Positions 28,905 through 38,173 are shown, counted from the first letter of the stretch. The stretch: DNA of 55,650 nt from Legionella moravica DSM 19234 (GCF_000423305.1 NZ_KE384004.1:104068-159717), one strand, 5' to 3'. The notes: generated by a model from the letters alone, not told the origin. Numbers and translations: made by a program.

Positions 28905-29045
28905 CTTGCGAACCCCGTGTCTAAATCTGTGAGTATTCCCCCCCGAATACTCTGCCCCGCTTTCCCCTCTTTATGCGGGGTAGTGTCTGTAACCATCCGA
29001 TTCAGACACATAATGTTCCCCGGTACTTTAACCGGGGTTTTTTTT
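28905..29045 (+). ncRNA. Candidate structured small RNA ending in a rho-independent terminator
   Basis: Four consecutive stems with no coding frame: GAGTATTC/GAATACTC (28931-28938, 28945-28952), CCCCGC/GCGGGG (28955-28960, 28975-28980), GTGTCTG/CAGACAC (28983-28989, 29003-29009), CCCCGGT/ACCGGGG (29018-29024, 29031-29037). The last is followed by eight T residues. No plus-strand gene lies upstream to need this terminator, so an independent transcript is the simplest reading. A weak promoter may be TTGTAT (28873) and TATTGA (28894). The 5' end is a guess. No match to 6S, SRP, tmRNA or Rsm RNAs is apparent. Confidence 0.5.
29018..29045 (+). terminator. Strong rho-independent terminator
   Basis: The 7-bp GC-rich stem CCCCGGT/ACCGGGG with a 6-nt loop is followed by a T8 run (29038-29045). 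It is the last hairpin of the small-RNA candidate and insulates the IcmL-like gene 130 bp further on. Confidence 0.8.
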
Positions 29046-29176
29046 ATATTAAACTTTCAATCAGTTTTAATTGGCTCATGATGTATGGACACACGTACCA
29101 TGATTCATCACAATGTTGAGGTAAGTCCCGCACAATAGGACTAAACTGGAACCATACCACTATTGAGAATACATCG

Positions 29177-29689
29177 ATGACTAAACTGTTTACTATTGCA
29201 GCTGGCTTATTATTGTTTTTGGCACCCCATACAGGAATCGCAGCGCCAGATAGAACGCAATTGGCAGTCTGGGCAAATGAAGCCATTATAGCAACGTATA
29301 CTTTTGACTTTAAAAACTACTTGCAACAGCAGAAAGAAATTGCCAAATATTTTACATCTGATGGCTGGATAGCGTATACCAAAGCCCTTAATGACTCGAA
29401 ATTACCGGAAGCCGTGCAGAAAAATTCATACGAAGTCACCGCAGTTGCCACCCAACCCCCTGTATTAACAACACTGGATCCAACTCATTGGCAAGCAACC
29501 ATGACAGTGCTGGTTGTTTATAAAAATCCACAATACCAACAGCAGCAAAATTTAAAGGTTGTCTTAAGCTTTACCCAGGCGCCTTCAGGACAAGGAGTAA
29601 GAGGTTTTGCTGTAACCAGTTTACAAGCCGGGATTACAGAGCCTCCATGTGAGTGTAAAACTCCTGAAACCGAAAAAACTACCCAATAA
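29177..29689 (+). CDS. IcmL/DotI-like secreted protein
   Basis: 170 residues with a signal peptide (TKLFTIAAGLLLFLAPHTGIAA). The mature part resembles the periplasmic domain of IcmL/DotI: ANEAIIATYTFDFKNYLQQQKEIAKYF, then DGWIAYTKAL, then SYEVTAV, then WQATMTVLVVY. Full IcmL is an inner-membrane component of the Dot/Icm type IV system; this copy has a cleavable signal and no stable anchor. Legionella carries several such IcmL-like genes away from the dot/icm loci. The last 11 nt overlap the convergent DUF3592 gene. Confidence 0.78.
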   Translation: MTKLFTIAAGLLLFLAPHTGIAAPDRTQLAVWANEAIIATYTFDFKNYLQQQKEIAKYFTSDGWIAYTKALNDSKLPEAVQKNSYEVTAVATQPPVLTTLDPTHWQATMTVLVVYKNPQYQQQQNLKVVLSFTQAPSGQGVRGFAVTSLQAGITEPPCECKTPETEKTTQ

Positions 29690-30146
29690 TCCGATAAACA
29701 ATGAACCCAATATGAAAAACGATTAAGCTGCAAAGTACAATAACAATAAAATTTAATTTAACCGGAATAGTAACATCCAAAGCAGACTGTTCCGGATTAT
29801 TCGGATTATAATACACATCAATTTCTGAGTTCTCTTTAAAGGCCATCGCAGCTTTATATGCAACCAGACGGGCATATTTGGAATTGGGGTTGTTGTGTGA
29901 CGTATCTAAAAACAAATACTCGCCAATCAAGTCTTTATCCTGAACCTGATAACTGTATTCAACCTTAGGCCAGTGACTATGCCCCACTTTGGTCCAGTCA
30001 CAACGGATAATATGGCCTTTAACCTTTAACCAGGATTTTGACTGCACCAAGTCTGATCGATTTCGCCAAAAATGCCTTAAAAGTATGAAAAGAAAGCTCA
30101 ACCAACCTAAATCCAGCACCCATCTCCCAGAATTAAGCCAATTCAT
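29679..30146 (-). CDS. DUF3592-like membrane protein
   Basis: 155 residues with one hydrophobic segment at each end (about 10-27 and 128-152). The central part has the DUF3592 pattern: KVKGHIIRCD, PKVEYSYQV, then EIDVYYNPNNPEQSAL. This is a small beta domain held between two helices; function unknown. AAGGGA precedes the ATG at 30146. The 3' end overlaps the IcmL-like gene in antisense, and the start is 131 bp from the gcv operon, divergently. Confidence 0.75.
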   Translation of the reverse strand: MNWLNSGRWVLDLGWLSFLFILLRHFWRNRSDLVQSKSWLKVKGHIIRCDWTKVGHSHWPKVEYSYQVQDKDLIGEYLFLDTSHNNPNSKYARLVAYKAAMAFKENSEIDVYYNPNNPEQSALDVTIPVKLNFIVIVLCSLIVFHIGFIVYRIIG

Positions 30147-30238
30147 TATAAAAATCCCTTAAATTTACAGTATATAGCTATTTCATCTAATAATGTGAAA
30201 AATCAAAAGCTAAATCTCGCAAATTTAATCGCAACGAG

Positions 30239-30244
30239 TATAAT
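30239..30244 (+). promoter_or_regulatory. Predicted -10 box of the gcv operon
   Basis: A perfect TATAAT lies 33 nt before the gcvT ATG. No -35 hexamer of quality is found 16-18 nt upstream, so an activator may be used. The 131-bp leader region has no tandem glycine-riboswitch aptamer that I can recognise. Confidence 0.35.
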
Positions 30245-30277
30245 CACAAGCATCAAGGTGATAAATAAGGATATGCA

Positions 30278-31360
30278 ATGATTGCAAAAACCCCTCTTCA
30301 CGCCACCCATCTGGCAAGTGGCGCAAAAATGGTTGATTTTCATGGCTGGGATATGCCTCTGCACTACGGTTCACAACTCAACGAACATCATTTTGTCCGC
30401 AAAGATGCAGGTATTTTTGACGTATCACATATGACTATAGTTGATATTCTTGGTGCCGGTGGACGTCAATTTTTGCGTAAATTACTGACTAATGACGTCG
30501 ATCAATTACACCATAATGGCAAAGCATTATACAGCTGTATGTGCAATGAACATGGTGGCATTATTGATGATTTAATCGTTTATCAACGTGCCTCAGATAA
30601 TTATCGAGTAGTACTCAACTCAGCAACACGACAAAATGATATCAACTGGATTCGTAAGAAAAGTGAAGGATTTGCTGTAGGATTACAAGAACGACAAGAA
30701 TTGGCGATGATTGCTGTGCAAGGTCCTAATGCCATAGCCAAAACCTTGACTGTCCTAAGCCCAGCTCAAATCGATGCGGTTTCAACCCTGACCAACTTTG
30801 AATGTGTGGATGTGGATAACTGGTTTTTTGCTCGCACAGGGTACACCGGAGAAGACGGATTTGAAATCATCGTTCCCAAGGAGCTTATTACTCAATTATG
30901 GGATGATTTAGTAAAAGCCGGAGCAAAACCATGCGGACTAGCCGCCCGAGATACTCTCAGACTGGAGGCAGGCATGATGCTCTATGGTCAAGATATGGAT
31001 GAAACCACCACTCCTCTTGAATCAGGACTCGCCTGGACCGTCAAATGGGAGCCTCAAGATCGAGACTTTATCGGTATGGGTGCCTTATATTCCCAGAAAC
31101 AACAGGGAGTTAAGCGAAAAATGGTTGGACTCACTCTATTGGATAAAGGCATCATGCGTCATGGTCAAAAAGTGATTATTGAAGGTTGCACTGATGGAAT
31201 AATAACCAGTGGCAGTTATTCTCCAACATTGGAGCACTCGATTGCTCTGGCACGCGTTCCAGTAGAAACCGGTGACACCGTCATGGTAGACATACGAGGT
31301 AAACTGGTTCCAGCACAAGTAGGAAAACCACGTTTTGTGAAACAAGGAAAAGCCATCTAA
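30278..31360 (+). CDS. gcvT: Glycine cleavage T protein (aminomethyltransferase)
   Basis: Takes the aminomethyl group from lipoyl-H protein and makes methylene-tetrahydrofolate and ammonia. 360 residues. Folate-site features: MVDFHGWDMPLHYG at the N-terminus, the FDVSHM motif, GYTGEDGFEI near 190 and DTLRLEAGM near 225. AAGGA precedes the ATG. First gene of gcvT-gcvH-gcvPA-YCII-gcvPB. Confidence 0.96.
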   Translation: MIAKTPLHATHLASGAKMVDFHGWDMPLHYGSQLNEHHFVRKDAGIFDVSHMTIVDILGAGGRQFLRKLLTNDVDQLHHNGKALYSCMCNEHGGIIDDLIVYQRASDNYRVVLNSATRQNDINWIRKKSEGFAVGLQERQELAMIAVQGPNAIAKTLTVLSPAQIDAVSTLTNFECVDVDNWFFARTGYTGEDGFEIIVPKELITQLWDDLVKAGAKPCGLAARDTLRLEAGMMLYGQDMDETTTPLESGLAWTVKWEPQDRDFIGMGALYSQKQQGVKRKMVGLTLLDKGIMRHGQKVIIEGCTDGIITSGSYSPTLEHSIALARVPVETGDTVMVDIRGKLVPAQVGKPRFVKQGKAI

Positions 31361-31402
31361 CTTAATTCTCGTAAAAAAAGCACTCTATATAAGGATAAAA
31401 TA

Positions 31403-31780
31403 ATGAATGATTTAAAATTCACAGCAACACATGAATGGTTAAAATCAGGTCAAGATGAAGTTACTGTAGGAATTACCGATCACGCACAACAATTACTTGG
31501 TGATATGGTATTTGTTGAACTGCCTGAAATTGGTGATGAAGTCAGTGCGGGACAGGAATTAGGTGTTGTTGAATCCGTTAAAGCTGCTTCAGATTTTTAC
31601 GCTCCAATCAGTGGTGTGGTAACTGCCGTTAATGATTCGGTGGTTGAGAATCCAGCTATTGTGAATACAGATCCCTATATCGCGGGTTGGCTGGTTAAAC
31701 TCAAACCCAGTAATCTGAATGAAATTAACGAATTATTGAGTGCTGATCAATATCAAAACGAGATAGCTGAGGAAAATTAA
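31403..31780 (+). CDS. gcvH: Glycine cleavage H protein
   Basis: Lipoyl carrier protein of 125 residues. The lipoylated lysine is in [15 protein letters not shown], near residue 60. AAGGA precedes the ATG, and the stop is 2 bp before the gcvPA ATG. It shuttles the aminomethyl arm between the P, T and L proteins. The lipoamide dehydrogenase (L) gene is not in the window. Confidence 0.96.
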   Translation: MNDLKFTATHEWLKSGQDEVTVGITDHAQQLLGDMVFVELPEIGDEVSAGQELGVVESVKAASDFYAPISGVVTAVNDSVVENPAIVNTDPYIAGWLVKLKPSNLNEINELLSADQYQNEIAEEN

Positions 31781-31782
31781 TC

Positions 31783-33153
31783 ATGCCTTATATTCCACAC
31801 ACTCCTGAAGATACCAAAGAAATGTTGGCGCAGATTGGCGTCAACGAAATTCAGGCATTGTTTGATGAAATACCTTCATCGCTGCAATATGCCGGATTTC
31901 AAAATATGCCTTCTGGCATCAATGAAATGGATATGCTGAAAGAAGCGCAGCATTTAGCAAATAAAAACCGTAACGGTATCTGTTTTATCGGAGCAGGATG
32001 TTATGAGCATCATATTCCTGCGGCGGTGTGGGATATTGCGTCTCGCGGTGAATTTTTAACTGCATATACCCCTTATCAAGCTGAAGCCAGTCAAGGGACG
32101 TTACAGTTATTGTATGAATACCAAACAATGATCTGTGAATTAACGGGTATGGAAGTTTCAAACGCCTCTATGTATGACGGCGCCACTGCGCTTGCAGAAG
32201 CCGTACTCATGGCGGTCAGAGTGAATAAATACAGTAAAACCAATAGAGTATTAATAGCCGGCACAGTACATCCCTTATATCGCGAAACCATCGAAACAGT
32301 TGTACGTAATCAGCATATTGAAGTGCTTACTCTTCCATTCGATGAGCAACAAGGGATCACTGCTTTATCTGCTTTGGAACAATATTCTGGGGAAGATATT
32401 ACCGCTCTGGTAATCGCACAACCCAATTTCTTTGGTTGTCTGGAACAGGTAGACAAACTCACCGACTGGGCGCATCAGAACAAGACGATCAGCGTGGCAT
32501 GCGTCAATCCCGTGTCATTGGCCTTACTGAACCCTCCTGGTCAATGGGGTACGCACGGAGTTGACATTGCCTGTGGTGAAGGACAACCCTTAGGCTCCCC
32601 TATGGCATCAGGTGGACCCTACTTTGGCTTTTTAAGTACTCGAATGGCCCATGTGCGTCAAATGCCTGGGCGATTGATCGGTTGTACCGTTGATAAAGAA
32701 GGCAAAATAGGGTTTAGCCTGACCCTGCAAGCCCGTGAACAGCACATACGTCGCGCCAAAGCCACCTCCAATATATGTACGAATCAAGGCTTGCTAGTTA
32801 CTGCCGCTACGATACATATGAGTTTACTTGGAGCTGATGGGCTTCGGCAAGTTGCCAGTCAGTGCCATCAAAATACTCATGATTTAGTAAAAGCACTCAT
32901 CGAAATTGAGGGCGTCGAACACGTGTTCAAAGCCCCTTATTTTCATGAGGCATTACTCAAGCTGAATCGACCGGTTGACGAGGTATTAAAGCAATTGGCA
33001 GATGCAGGTATCGCAGGAGGGTATGCACCAGGCGATCACTATCCACAACTGGCCAATACTTTGTTGGTTTGTGCTACTGAAATGCGTACTCCAGAAGAAA
33101 TCGCAACTTATGCGCGAACATTAAACGCCATTATGACCAAGCGAGGTGCCTGA
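31783..33153 (+). CDS. gcvPA: Glycine dehydrogenase (decarboxylating) subunit 1
   Basis: N-terminal half of the P protein, encoded separately (456 residues), as in Thermus and many Gram-positives. Motifs: MPYIPHTPED at the start, GCYEHHIPAAV, YTPYQAEASQGTLQ, and GEGQPLGSPMASGGPYFG. It pairs with gcvPB to bind pyridoxal phosphate and decarboxylate glycine. Its TGA overlaps the ATG of the YCII gene by one base. Confidence 0.95.
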   Translation: MPYIPHTPEDTKEMLAQIGVNEIQALFDEIPSSLQYAGFQNMPSGINEMDMLKEAQHLANKNRNGICFIGAGCYEHHIPAAVWDIASRGEFLTAYTPYQAEASQGTLQLLYEYQTMICELTGMEVSNASMYDGATALAEAVLMAVRVNKYSKTNRVLIAGTVHPLYRETIETVVRNQHIEVLTLPFDEQQGITALSALEQYSGEDITALVIAQPNFFGCLEQVDKLTDWAHQNKTISVACVNPVSLALLNPPGQWGTHGVDIACGEGQPLGSPMASGGPYFGFLSTRMAHVRQMPGRLIGCTVDKEGKIGFSLTLQAREQHIRRAKATSNICTNQGLLVTAATIHMSLLGADGLRQVASQCHQNTHDLVKALIEIEGVEHVFKAPYFHEALLKLNRPVDEVLKQLADAGIAGGYAPGDHYPQLANTLLVCATEMRTPEEIATYARTLNAIMTKRGA

Positions 33154-33458
33154 TGTTTATCGTACAATTAACGTATCTGACCCCTCTTAATGAAGTAGAT
33201 AAATATCTGCAGGCTCATAGAGAGTTTCTTGATTACTATTACAAACAAGGACTTTTGCTGTTTTCAGGTCCTATGAAGCCACGAACCGGTGGTATTATCA
33301 TCGCCAACACTAATGATAGAGAATACCTGGAATCTATATTTAAAAAAGATCCTTATTTTCTGGCTGAAATAGCTGAATACCACTTTATCGAGTTCACTCC
33401 GATGATGTATCGAGACGAGTTCAAAGAACTTATTCAAAAAACGGAAGGCCTATTATGA
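33153..33458 (+). CDS. YCII-related protein inside the gcv operon
   Basis: 101 residues, one YCII domain: [25 protein letters not shown], then GLLLFSGPM, then GGIIIA, then [10 protein letters not shown]. It keeps the conserved His and the Asp of DP. The family has a ferredoxin-like fold with a putative His-Asp site but no agreed reaction. It overlaps gcvPA by 1 bp and gcvPB by 4 bp, so all three are translated from one message. An accessory role in glycine or one-carbon metabolism is inference from position. Confidence 0.85.
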   Translation: MFIVQLTYLTPLNEVDKYLQAHREFLDYYYKQGLLLFSGPMKPRTGGIIIANTNDREYLESIFKKDPYFLAEIAEYHFIEFTPMMYRDEFKELIQKTEGLL

Positions 33459-34927
33459 TGATTTTTGAATTATCCAAAAACGGACGGCAGTCTTTAGCTC
33501 AGGCTCCTAAAATTACAGACAGCACCTATGCGATACCGGCTGAGTTTCAACGTAAAACTCCACCCAAAATGCCCGCCTGCTCTGAATTACAGGTTGTGCG
33601 CCACTATACCCGCTTGTCCCATAAAAATTTTGCAATTGATACCAATTTTTATCCTCTGGGCTCCTGTACCATGAAATACAACCCTCGAGGAGTTCATAAA
33701 GCCGCCTCTATTCCTGGATTTGCCAATAGACATCCATTAGCGCTGGAAAGAGACAGTCAAGGCTTCCTGGAGTCACTGTACCGTTTACAAAACAACATTG
33801 CAGAAATCACCGGTATGGCAGGAGTATCTCTAACGCCGATGGCAGGCTCGCAAGGTGAGTTTGCGGGGGTAGCCATGATCAAGGCCTACCACCAATCACG
33901 AGGGGATACAGCTCGTGATGAAATGCTGATTCCAGATGCAGCCCATGGAACTAATCCAGCATCTGCAGTCATGTGTGGTTTTAAGGTCATTGAAATTACA
34001 ACCGGCGCAGACGGTGACATTGATCTGGAAGAATTGAAAAGTAAAGTAGGTCCCAGAACAGCTGGAATCATGCTGACCAATCCCTCAACTCTGGGATTAT
34101 TTATGCGGCAAATCAAAGAAATTGCTGCACTGGTGCATCAAGCAGGGGGGTTACTGTATTACGATGGTGCCAATCTTAATGCCATTCTTGGAAAAGTAAG
34201 ACCTGGTGATATGGGATTTGACGTAATGCACCTCAACTTGCATAAGACATTTGCTACACCCCACGGTGGCGGAGGTCCAGGTGCAGGTCCTGTCGCGGTC
34301 AGTAAAAGGCTGGTTCCATTTATGCCCCTGCCTGTTGTGAAAAAGACGGGATCAGAGTATCAATGGGCTACTAAACAAGATTATCCACAAAGCATTGGCC
34401 GCTTATCCTGCTTTATGGGTAATGCCAGTATTTTGCTGCGAGCTTATTTCTATATGGTTGTTTTAGGTAAAGAAGGTTTATTACGCGTTTCTGAATACGC
34501 CACACTTAATGCCAATTATTTACTCAAAAAATTAACTTCAGCAGGATTTACACCCGCTTATCCTGGTAGAAGAGCCTCTCATGAATTCATTCTGACTTTG
34601 AGTCCTGAGAAAAAGAGCTTCGGCATTACGGCAATGGATTTGGCAAAAAGACTGTTGGATTACCGTTATCATGCCCCCACGACCTATTTTCCTTTGCTTG
34701 TACCGGAATGCCTCCTTATAGAGCCTACTGAAACTGAAAGTAAAGAAGAATTGGATGGTTTCATTCAAGCGATGAAAACCATCAGAGAGGAGGCTGCGAA
34801 TAATCCTAATCTGCTGAAAGATGCGCCTCATACCCTACCCGTAAAACGTCTTGATGATGTAAAAGCTGCACGAGAACTGGATTTGAATTATTTTGCGAGA
34901 AACTCATCTGATTCAAACCAGGGCTAA
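33455..34927 (+). CDS. gcvPB: Glycine dehydrogenase (decarboxylating) subunit 2
   Basis: C-terminal half of the P protein, 490 residues. The PLP lysine lies in [16 protein letters not shown] near residue 262. [16 protein letters not shown] and AHGTNPASA are also conserved. Two adjacent ATGs (33455 and 33458) are usable; GGAAGG is upstream. The gene ends the gcv operon and is followed by a clear hairpin terminator. Confidence 0.95.
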   Translation: MMIFELSKNGRQSLAQAPKITDSTYAIPAEFQRKTPPKMPACSELQVVRHYTRLSHKNFAIDTNFYPLGSCTMKYNPRGVHKAASIPGFANRHPLALERDSQGFLESLYRLQNNIAEITGMAGVSLTPMAGSQGEFAGVAMIKAYHQSRGDTARDEMLIPDAAHGTNPASAVMCGFKVIEITTGADGDIDLEELKSKVGPRTAGIMLTNPSTLGLFMRQIKEIAALVHQAGGLLYYDGANLNAILGKVRPGDMGFDVMHLNLHKTFATPHGGGGPGAGPVAVSKRLVPFMPLPVVKKTGSEYQWATKQDYPQSIGRLSCFMGNASILLRAYFYMVVLGKEGLLRVSEYATLNANYLLKKLTSAGFTPAYPGRRASHEFILTLSPEKKSFGITAMDLAKRLLDYRYHAPTTYFPLLVPECLLIEPTETESKEELDGFIQAMKTIREEAANNPNLLKDAPHTLPVKRLDDVKAARELDLNYFARNSSDSNQG

Positions 34928-34933
34928 TCCTGA

Positions 34934-34982
34934 ATCCCGGGTTACACCTTGATGTGTCCCGGGATCATTCCTATTATTTTTT
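34934..34982 (+). terminator. Terminator of the gcv operon
   Basis: ATCCCGGG-TT-ACAC (34934-34947) pairs with TGTGTCCCGGGAT (34953-34965) with a 2-nt bulge. A T-rich stretch with six T residues follows at 34977-34982. It starts 6 bp after the gcvPB stop. Confidence 0.65.
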
Positions 34983-35084
34983 GACATGCACAACTCAATC
35001 AATTCAATCCGAATTATTTATAAAACCCAATAGAACTCCTCGAAGAGAAGATAATGAACTGGATCAATCCAAGGCAATTAGTGG

Positions 35085-35112
35085 TTGTGATTTTATCACT
35101 TTGACGTATAAT
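35085..35112 (+). promoter_or_regulatory. Predicted sigma-70 promoter of the Rab-like GTPase gene
   Basis: TTGTGA (35085-35090), a 16-bp spacer, and TATAAT (35107-35112). Transcription would begin near 35119, 24 nt before the ATG at 35143. This supports that ATG over the GTG at 34954, which lies inside the gcv terminator hairpin. Confidence 0.55.
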
Positions 35113-35142
35113 AACGCACAACTTAAACTTGAGATAAATAAA

Positions 35143-36273
35143 ATGTTACTAAAAGCGTTTATTTTTGGTGCGGAAGGTGCAGGTAAAACAGAGTTAATTA
35201 AACAGCTGAGCAATCCTGATTATACTAATCAAGCCGGCCAAAGATACAACCGCTCAATTGGGGCTGATTTTAGCATCATCCAAATTCCAGATAGAGAAGG
35301 AATAAAAAAGACTCCACTAAGCTTATGGGATATGTCCGGGAATCCCAAATATAAAGGCTTATCTTCATGTTTTTTCCCCAACTCAGATTTTGGCTTTGTT
35401 TGTGTCGATTTATCCAAAGCCCTTGATCAACAAACAATCGATGAACTCAATGATGACCTTGCCCTGTTCCGACAACTCAATCCTGATGCACTGTTAATAT
35501 TGGTAGGAACTAAAAGCGATGCGGCTTTACCAAACGCTCTTGAGAACGCACAACAACAATTTGCACTTATTCCCTTTTTAGCGGCTTTATCCACTTCGGC
35601 AAGGAATGCAAATGGTTCACAGGAATTATTGAATCTCATTACTTTAGAAGTACGCAAATTGGTCCTGCTCAGACAAGAAGAAGAATTAAAGAAAACGCAA
35701 GAATTACTCAACGAAATCGAACAAAGAAAGACTATTCTAAATGCTCGAAACCGATGCATTGAAGATTCTGAATTGTATCGTGCGCTGGATCAGTTAAACA
35801 ATAAAGCCCAGAATTTATCCCCGAAAATCATCAAAATACTGGGAATTGAAACACATAATCTACTGGACGCACTTGAAGATCCAACCATATATGACAAAGA
35901 ACCCTGCTTAAAATCATTCGTCGCAAAGTGTAACAAAGCGATTAAAGGAACACATTACGAACTAAAAAGTGCCCTATTAGCTCTGGCATACGCTGCGGCT
36001 GTTACGGTCATTGCTGCAGTGATCGGCTTTGGCATCGGTTTCGCGTTAGGTGCATGGACAGGCCCCGGTGCATTGTTCACCGGTTTAGCAGCAGGAAGTG
36101 CCAGTGCGGTATCTGTTGCAGTTGGTGCTTCATTATCAGGAACCGGAACACTGATCTGTGCGGGGCATCATTTTTTCAAGCCCACACCGTTATTGAATTC
36201 AATTAATCACGTTGCACAGCATGCGAATGGCAAGGACATTCAACAGTTTAATAGCAGTATTCTATTCGATTAA
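35143..36273 (+). CDS. Rab-like GTPase with coiled coil and C-terminal membrane hairpin; candidate effector
   Basis: 376 residues from the ATG at 35143 (the longer GTG frame from 34954 is rejected on promoter and terminator grounds). G domain: P-loop GAEGAGKT (9-16), switch I SIGADF (38-43, compare Rab TIGVDF), switch II WDMSGNPKYKG (62-72, compare WDTAGQERF), TKSD (123-126), TSA (151-153). The catalytic Gln of Rabs is replaced by Asn67. Residues 175-230 are a charged coiled coil. Residues 277-343 form a Gly/Ala-rich double transmembrane hairpin in place of a prenylated tail. The Rab-like switch II is eukaryote-like. Dot/Icm delivery is inference. An alternative is a bacterial Roc-type GTPase. 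Confidence 0.75.
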   Translation: MLLKAFIFGAEGAGKTELIKQLSNPDYTNQAGQRYNRSIGADFSIIQIPDREGIKKTPLSLWDMSGNPKYKGLSSCFFPNSDFGFVCVDLSKALDQQTIDELNDDLALFRQLNPDALLILVGTKSDAALPNALENAQQQFALIPFLAALSTSARNANGSQELLNLITLEVRKLVLLRQEEELKKTQELLNEIEQRKTILNARNRCIEDSELYRALDQLNNKAQNLSPKIIKILGIETHNLLDALEDPTIYDKEPCLKSFVAKCNKAIKGTHYELKSALLALAYAAAVTVIAAVIGFGIGFALGAWTGPGALFTGLAAGSASAVSVAVGASLSGTGTLICAGHHFFKPTPLLNSINHVAQHANGKDIQQFNSSILFD

Positions 36274-36464
36274 GCTCTGTTCATGACGTCTAAAACTGAC
36301 TAATGATAATACCACCGTAATATAGGGGCTATTGGCAATTGCTCTATAACCCCCTCGTGGTGCAGCTTTGATCGCAAAATCAAGAATAACTGCGCAGATT
36401 AATTGGATCAACTATGTCTCAGCATCAGGTAACTGCCGTTAAATAAATCTAAGCCGAATTCTCG

Positions 36465-36547
36465 CAGCGAAGACCCTGACTCTTGGTCACAAATATAGAA
36501 TCTTGGGGAAAAGTCAGATTTGCTTGCAGGTTGAGCGAAAACCATTA
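36465..36547. repeat. Partial inverted copy of the family-B repeat
   Basis: The reverse complement of this stretch matches about 10204-10285 at roughly nine positions in ten (shared GGTTTTCGCTCAACCTGC and CAAGATTCTATATTTGTG). The strong hairpin arm partner is missing, so it is a truncated copy. It lies in the 373-bp gap between the GTPase and glycosyltransferase genes; I see nothing else there apart from AGGA before the ATG at 36647. Confidence 0.65.
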
Positions 36548-36646
36548 TGATTGACTTTCTGAATACAGAAGATTTGTTCCATGCTTCCATAGAATAAGGC
36601 AATCGAATACACTGGGTTCATTTTCAGCCCAAACAGGATAATATTA

Positions 36647-38173
36647 ATGCGTACACAGTACTTGTTTAGTCCTTTATCAGCACTGAAGACATACCTGATG
36701 CGCGATGCAGAAGCGACTAATCCGAAACAGGTATTCGGCTTCTTTATTCTGGGTTTCTCATTAATTTATATCTTGATCCCTTCTATTGGATACCAATCAG
36801 TATTACCAGACTCCGCACAAAACCTGAGTTGGGGACACTCTTGGTCATGGAGCTATAATCGCCATCCTCCTCTTGGCACCTGGCTTATCAATTTTATGAG
36901 TCTTCTCTTCGCCAATAATGAAGTGGCGACTTTTAGTGCAAGTGTTTTATGTTTATCGACGAGTTTGCTGTTTATATTCCTATTAACAAAACGCTATTTA
37001 GGCTCTCAAGATGCTGTTGTCGCATGCATGATGTCCTCCTTTTGCCTGTATTATCAAGCTAATTTCGTTCTTCAATTTAATCAAAACACCATCATGCTCC
37101 CTTTTTGGATCATGATCTGTTACTTTTTTGATCGCTGCATCCATACAAATCGAATACAAGACTGGATTTTTTTGGCGCTAGTCACAGCAGGATCAATACT
37201 GGCTAAATATGAATCCCTGCTCATCATTTTTATTACGCTGATCTATCTGCTAAGGCATTTTGAATATAAATTTTTATTCAAATTAGTGATGGCTATGGGA
37301 CTCACACTATTGATACTCACACCGCATCTAATGTCTGTAGCCCAACATGGTTTTTTAACCCTGGAGTTTATTCATGGCAAAGTAAGTGAAGACCCAAGTT
37401 ATTATACACTTCACCCTCATATGTCCTATCCCATCAAAGCGTTACGTGAACAACTAGGGCACATTGCGCCGGCACTGGCAATACTGATTCTGTTGATTAA
37501 AACCAAGCGAATACATCCCGCTCGTAATGAAAAACCCAAGGAGAAATGGAACTTTTTAGTTTATCTGGGAATTGCTCCTTTATGTTTGGTTATTCTAATC
37601 TCATTTATTGTTGGCCTGAAAATACAGCCTGAATGGGGTTTTCCATTCTTTTCATTCACAGTGCCAGCAATAATGTCCTATTTTCAATTAAAAAGCAGAA
37701 CGGCGCTTCTAAAACCCCTGCTTTTTATGGCGTTATTAATACATTCAGGCAGTCTGGGAATCTATATGGCTGCCAACTATTGTTCCTCAAAATACACCCG
37801 AACCAATAATCCCAGTTATATGTTGGCCCAGGAAGCACAACGCTATTGGAATCACTTTACCAATAAGCCCTTGCGCTATGTAGCTGGCGATGAAAATTAC
37901 GATTATTACCTTGCTGCCTACCTACCCAACAGGCCCAAATTGCTTGAAGCTTATTCATTTAGACTCAGTCCATGGCTTGATAAACGGGAATTAAAAAGGC
38001 AGGGATTGATGATGGTTATACAAGGATGTGACCCAATCAAAAATCATCAATTAAAAACACAGTTTTTAGCCCAGGATTTTAAGTGTGTTGAAATCCCCCT
38101 TAGCAATAAATACCGACAACAGTTTACAACAGTGACCTTAATGGTAGTACCTCCGTCCTATTCAAAGGATTGA
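36647..38173 (+). CDS. PMT/ArnT-type (GT39/GT83-like) membrane glycosyltransferase
   Basis: 508 residues with about 11 hydrophobic segments. The first periplasmic loop contains SWSYNRHPPLGTWLI, the DxD-neighbourhood and HPPL motif characteristic of PMT_2 glycosyltransferases, which use polyprenyl-phosphate sugars. The following LAKYESLLI segment and the C-terminal periplasmic domain with DENYDYYLAAYLPNRP also fit. The acceptor (lipid A, LPS or protein) cannot be told. AGGA lies 9 nt before the ATG. Monocistronic. Confidence 0.82.
   Translation: MRTQYLFSPLSALKTYLMRDAEATNPKQVFGFFILGFSLIYILIPSIGYQSVLPDSAQNLSWGHSWSWSYNRHPPLGTWLINFMSLLFANNEVATFSASVLCLSTSLLFIFLLTKRYLGSQDAVVACMMSSFCLYYQANFVLQFNQNTIMLPFWIMICYFFDRCIHTNRIQDWIFLALVTAGSILAKYESLLIIFITLIYLLRHFEYKFLFKLVMAMGLTLLILTPHLMSVAQHGFLTLEFIHGKVSEDPSYYTLHPHMSYPIKALREQLGHIAPALAILILLIKTKRIHPARNEKPKEKWNFLVYLGIAPLCLVILISFIVGLKIQPEWGFPFFSFTVPAIMSYFQLKSRTALLKPLLFMALLIHSGSLGIYMAANYCSSKYTRTNNPSYMLAQEAQRYWNHFTNKPLRYVAGDENYDYYLAAYLPNRPKLLEAYSFRLSPWLDKRELKRQGLMMVIQGCDPIKNHQLKTQFLAQDFKCVEIPLSNKYRQQFTTVTLMVVPPSYSKD

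Noticed and set aside
28706..29011. 101-codon minus-strand frame
   Set aside because: It is a read-through of the dispersed palindrome and of the structured RNA region; the peptide VISNVVRDLS is typical of translated repeats.
30147..30277. Glycine riboswitch before gcvT
   Set aside because: The leader is short and AT-rich and lacks the conserved paired aptamer cores; no anti-terminator structure is seen.
34954..35142. N-terminal extension of the Rab-like GTPase from a GTG
   Set aside because: It begins in the gcv terminator hairpin, lies upstream of a good promoter, and adds a segment with no similarity to GTPases.
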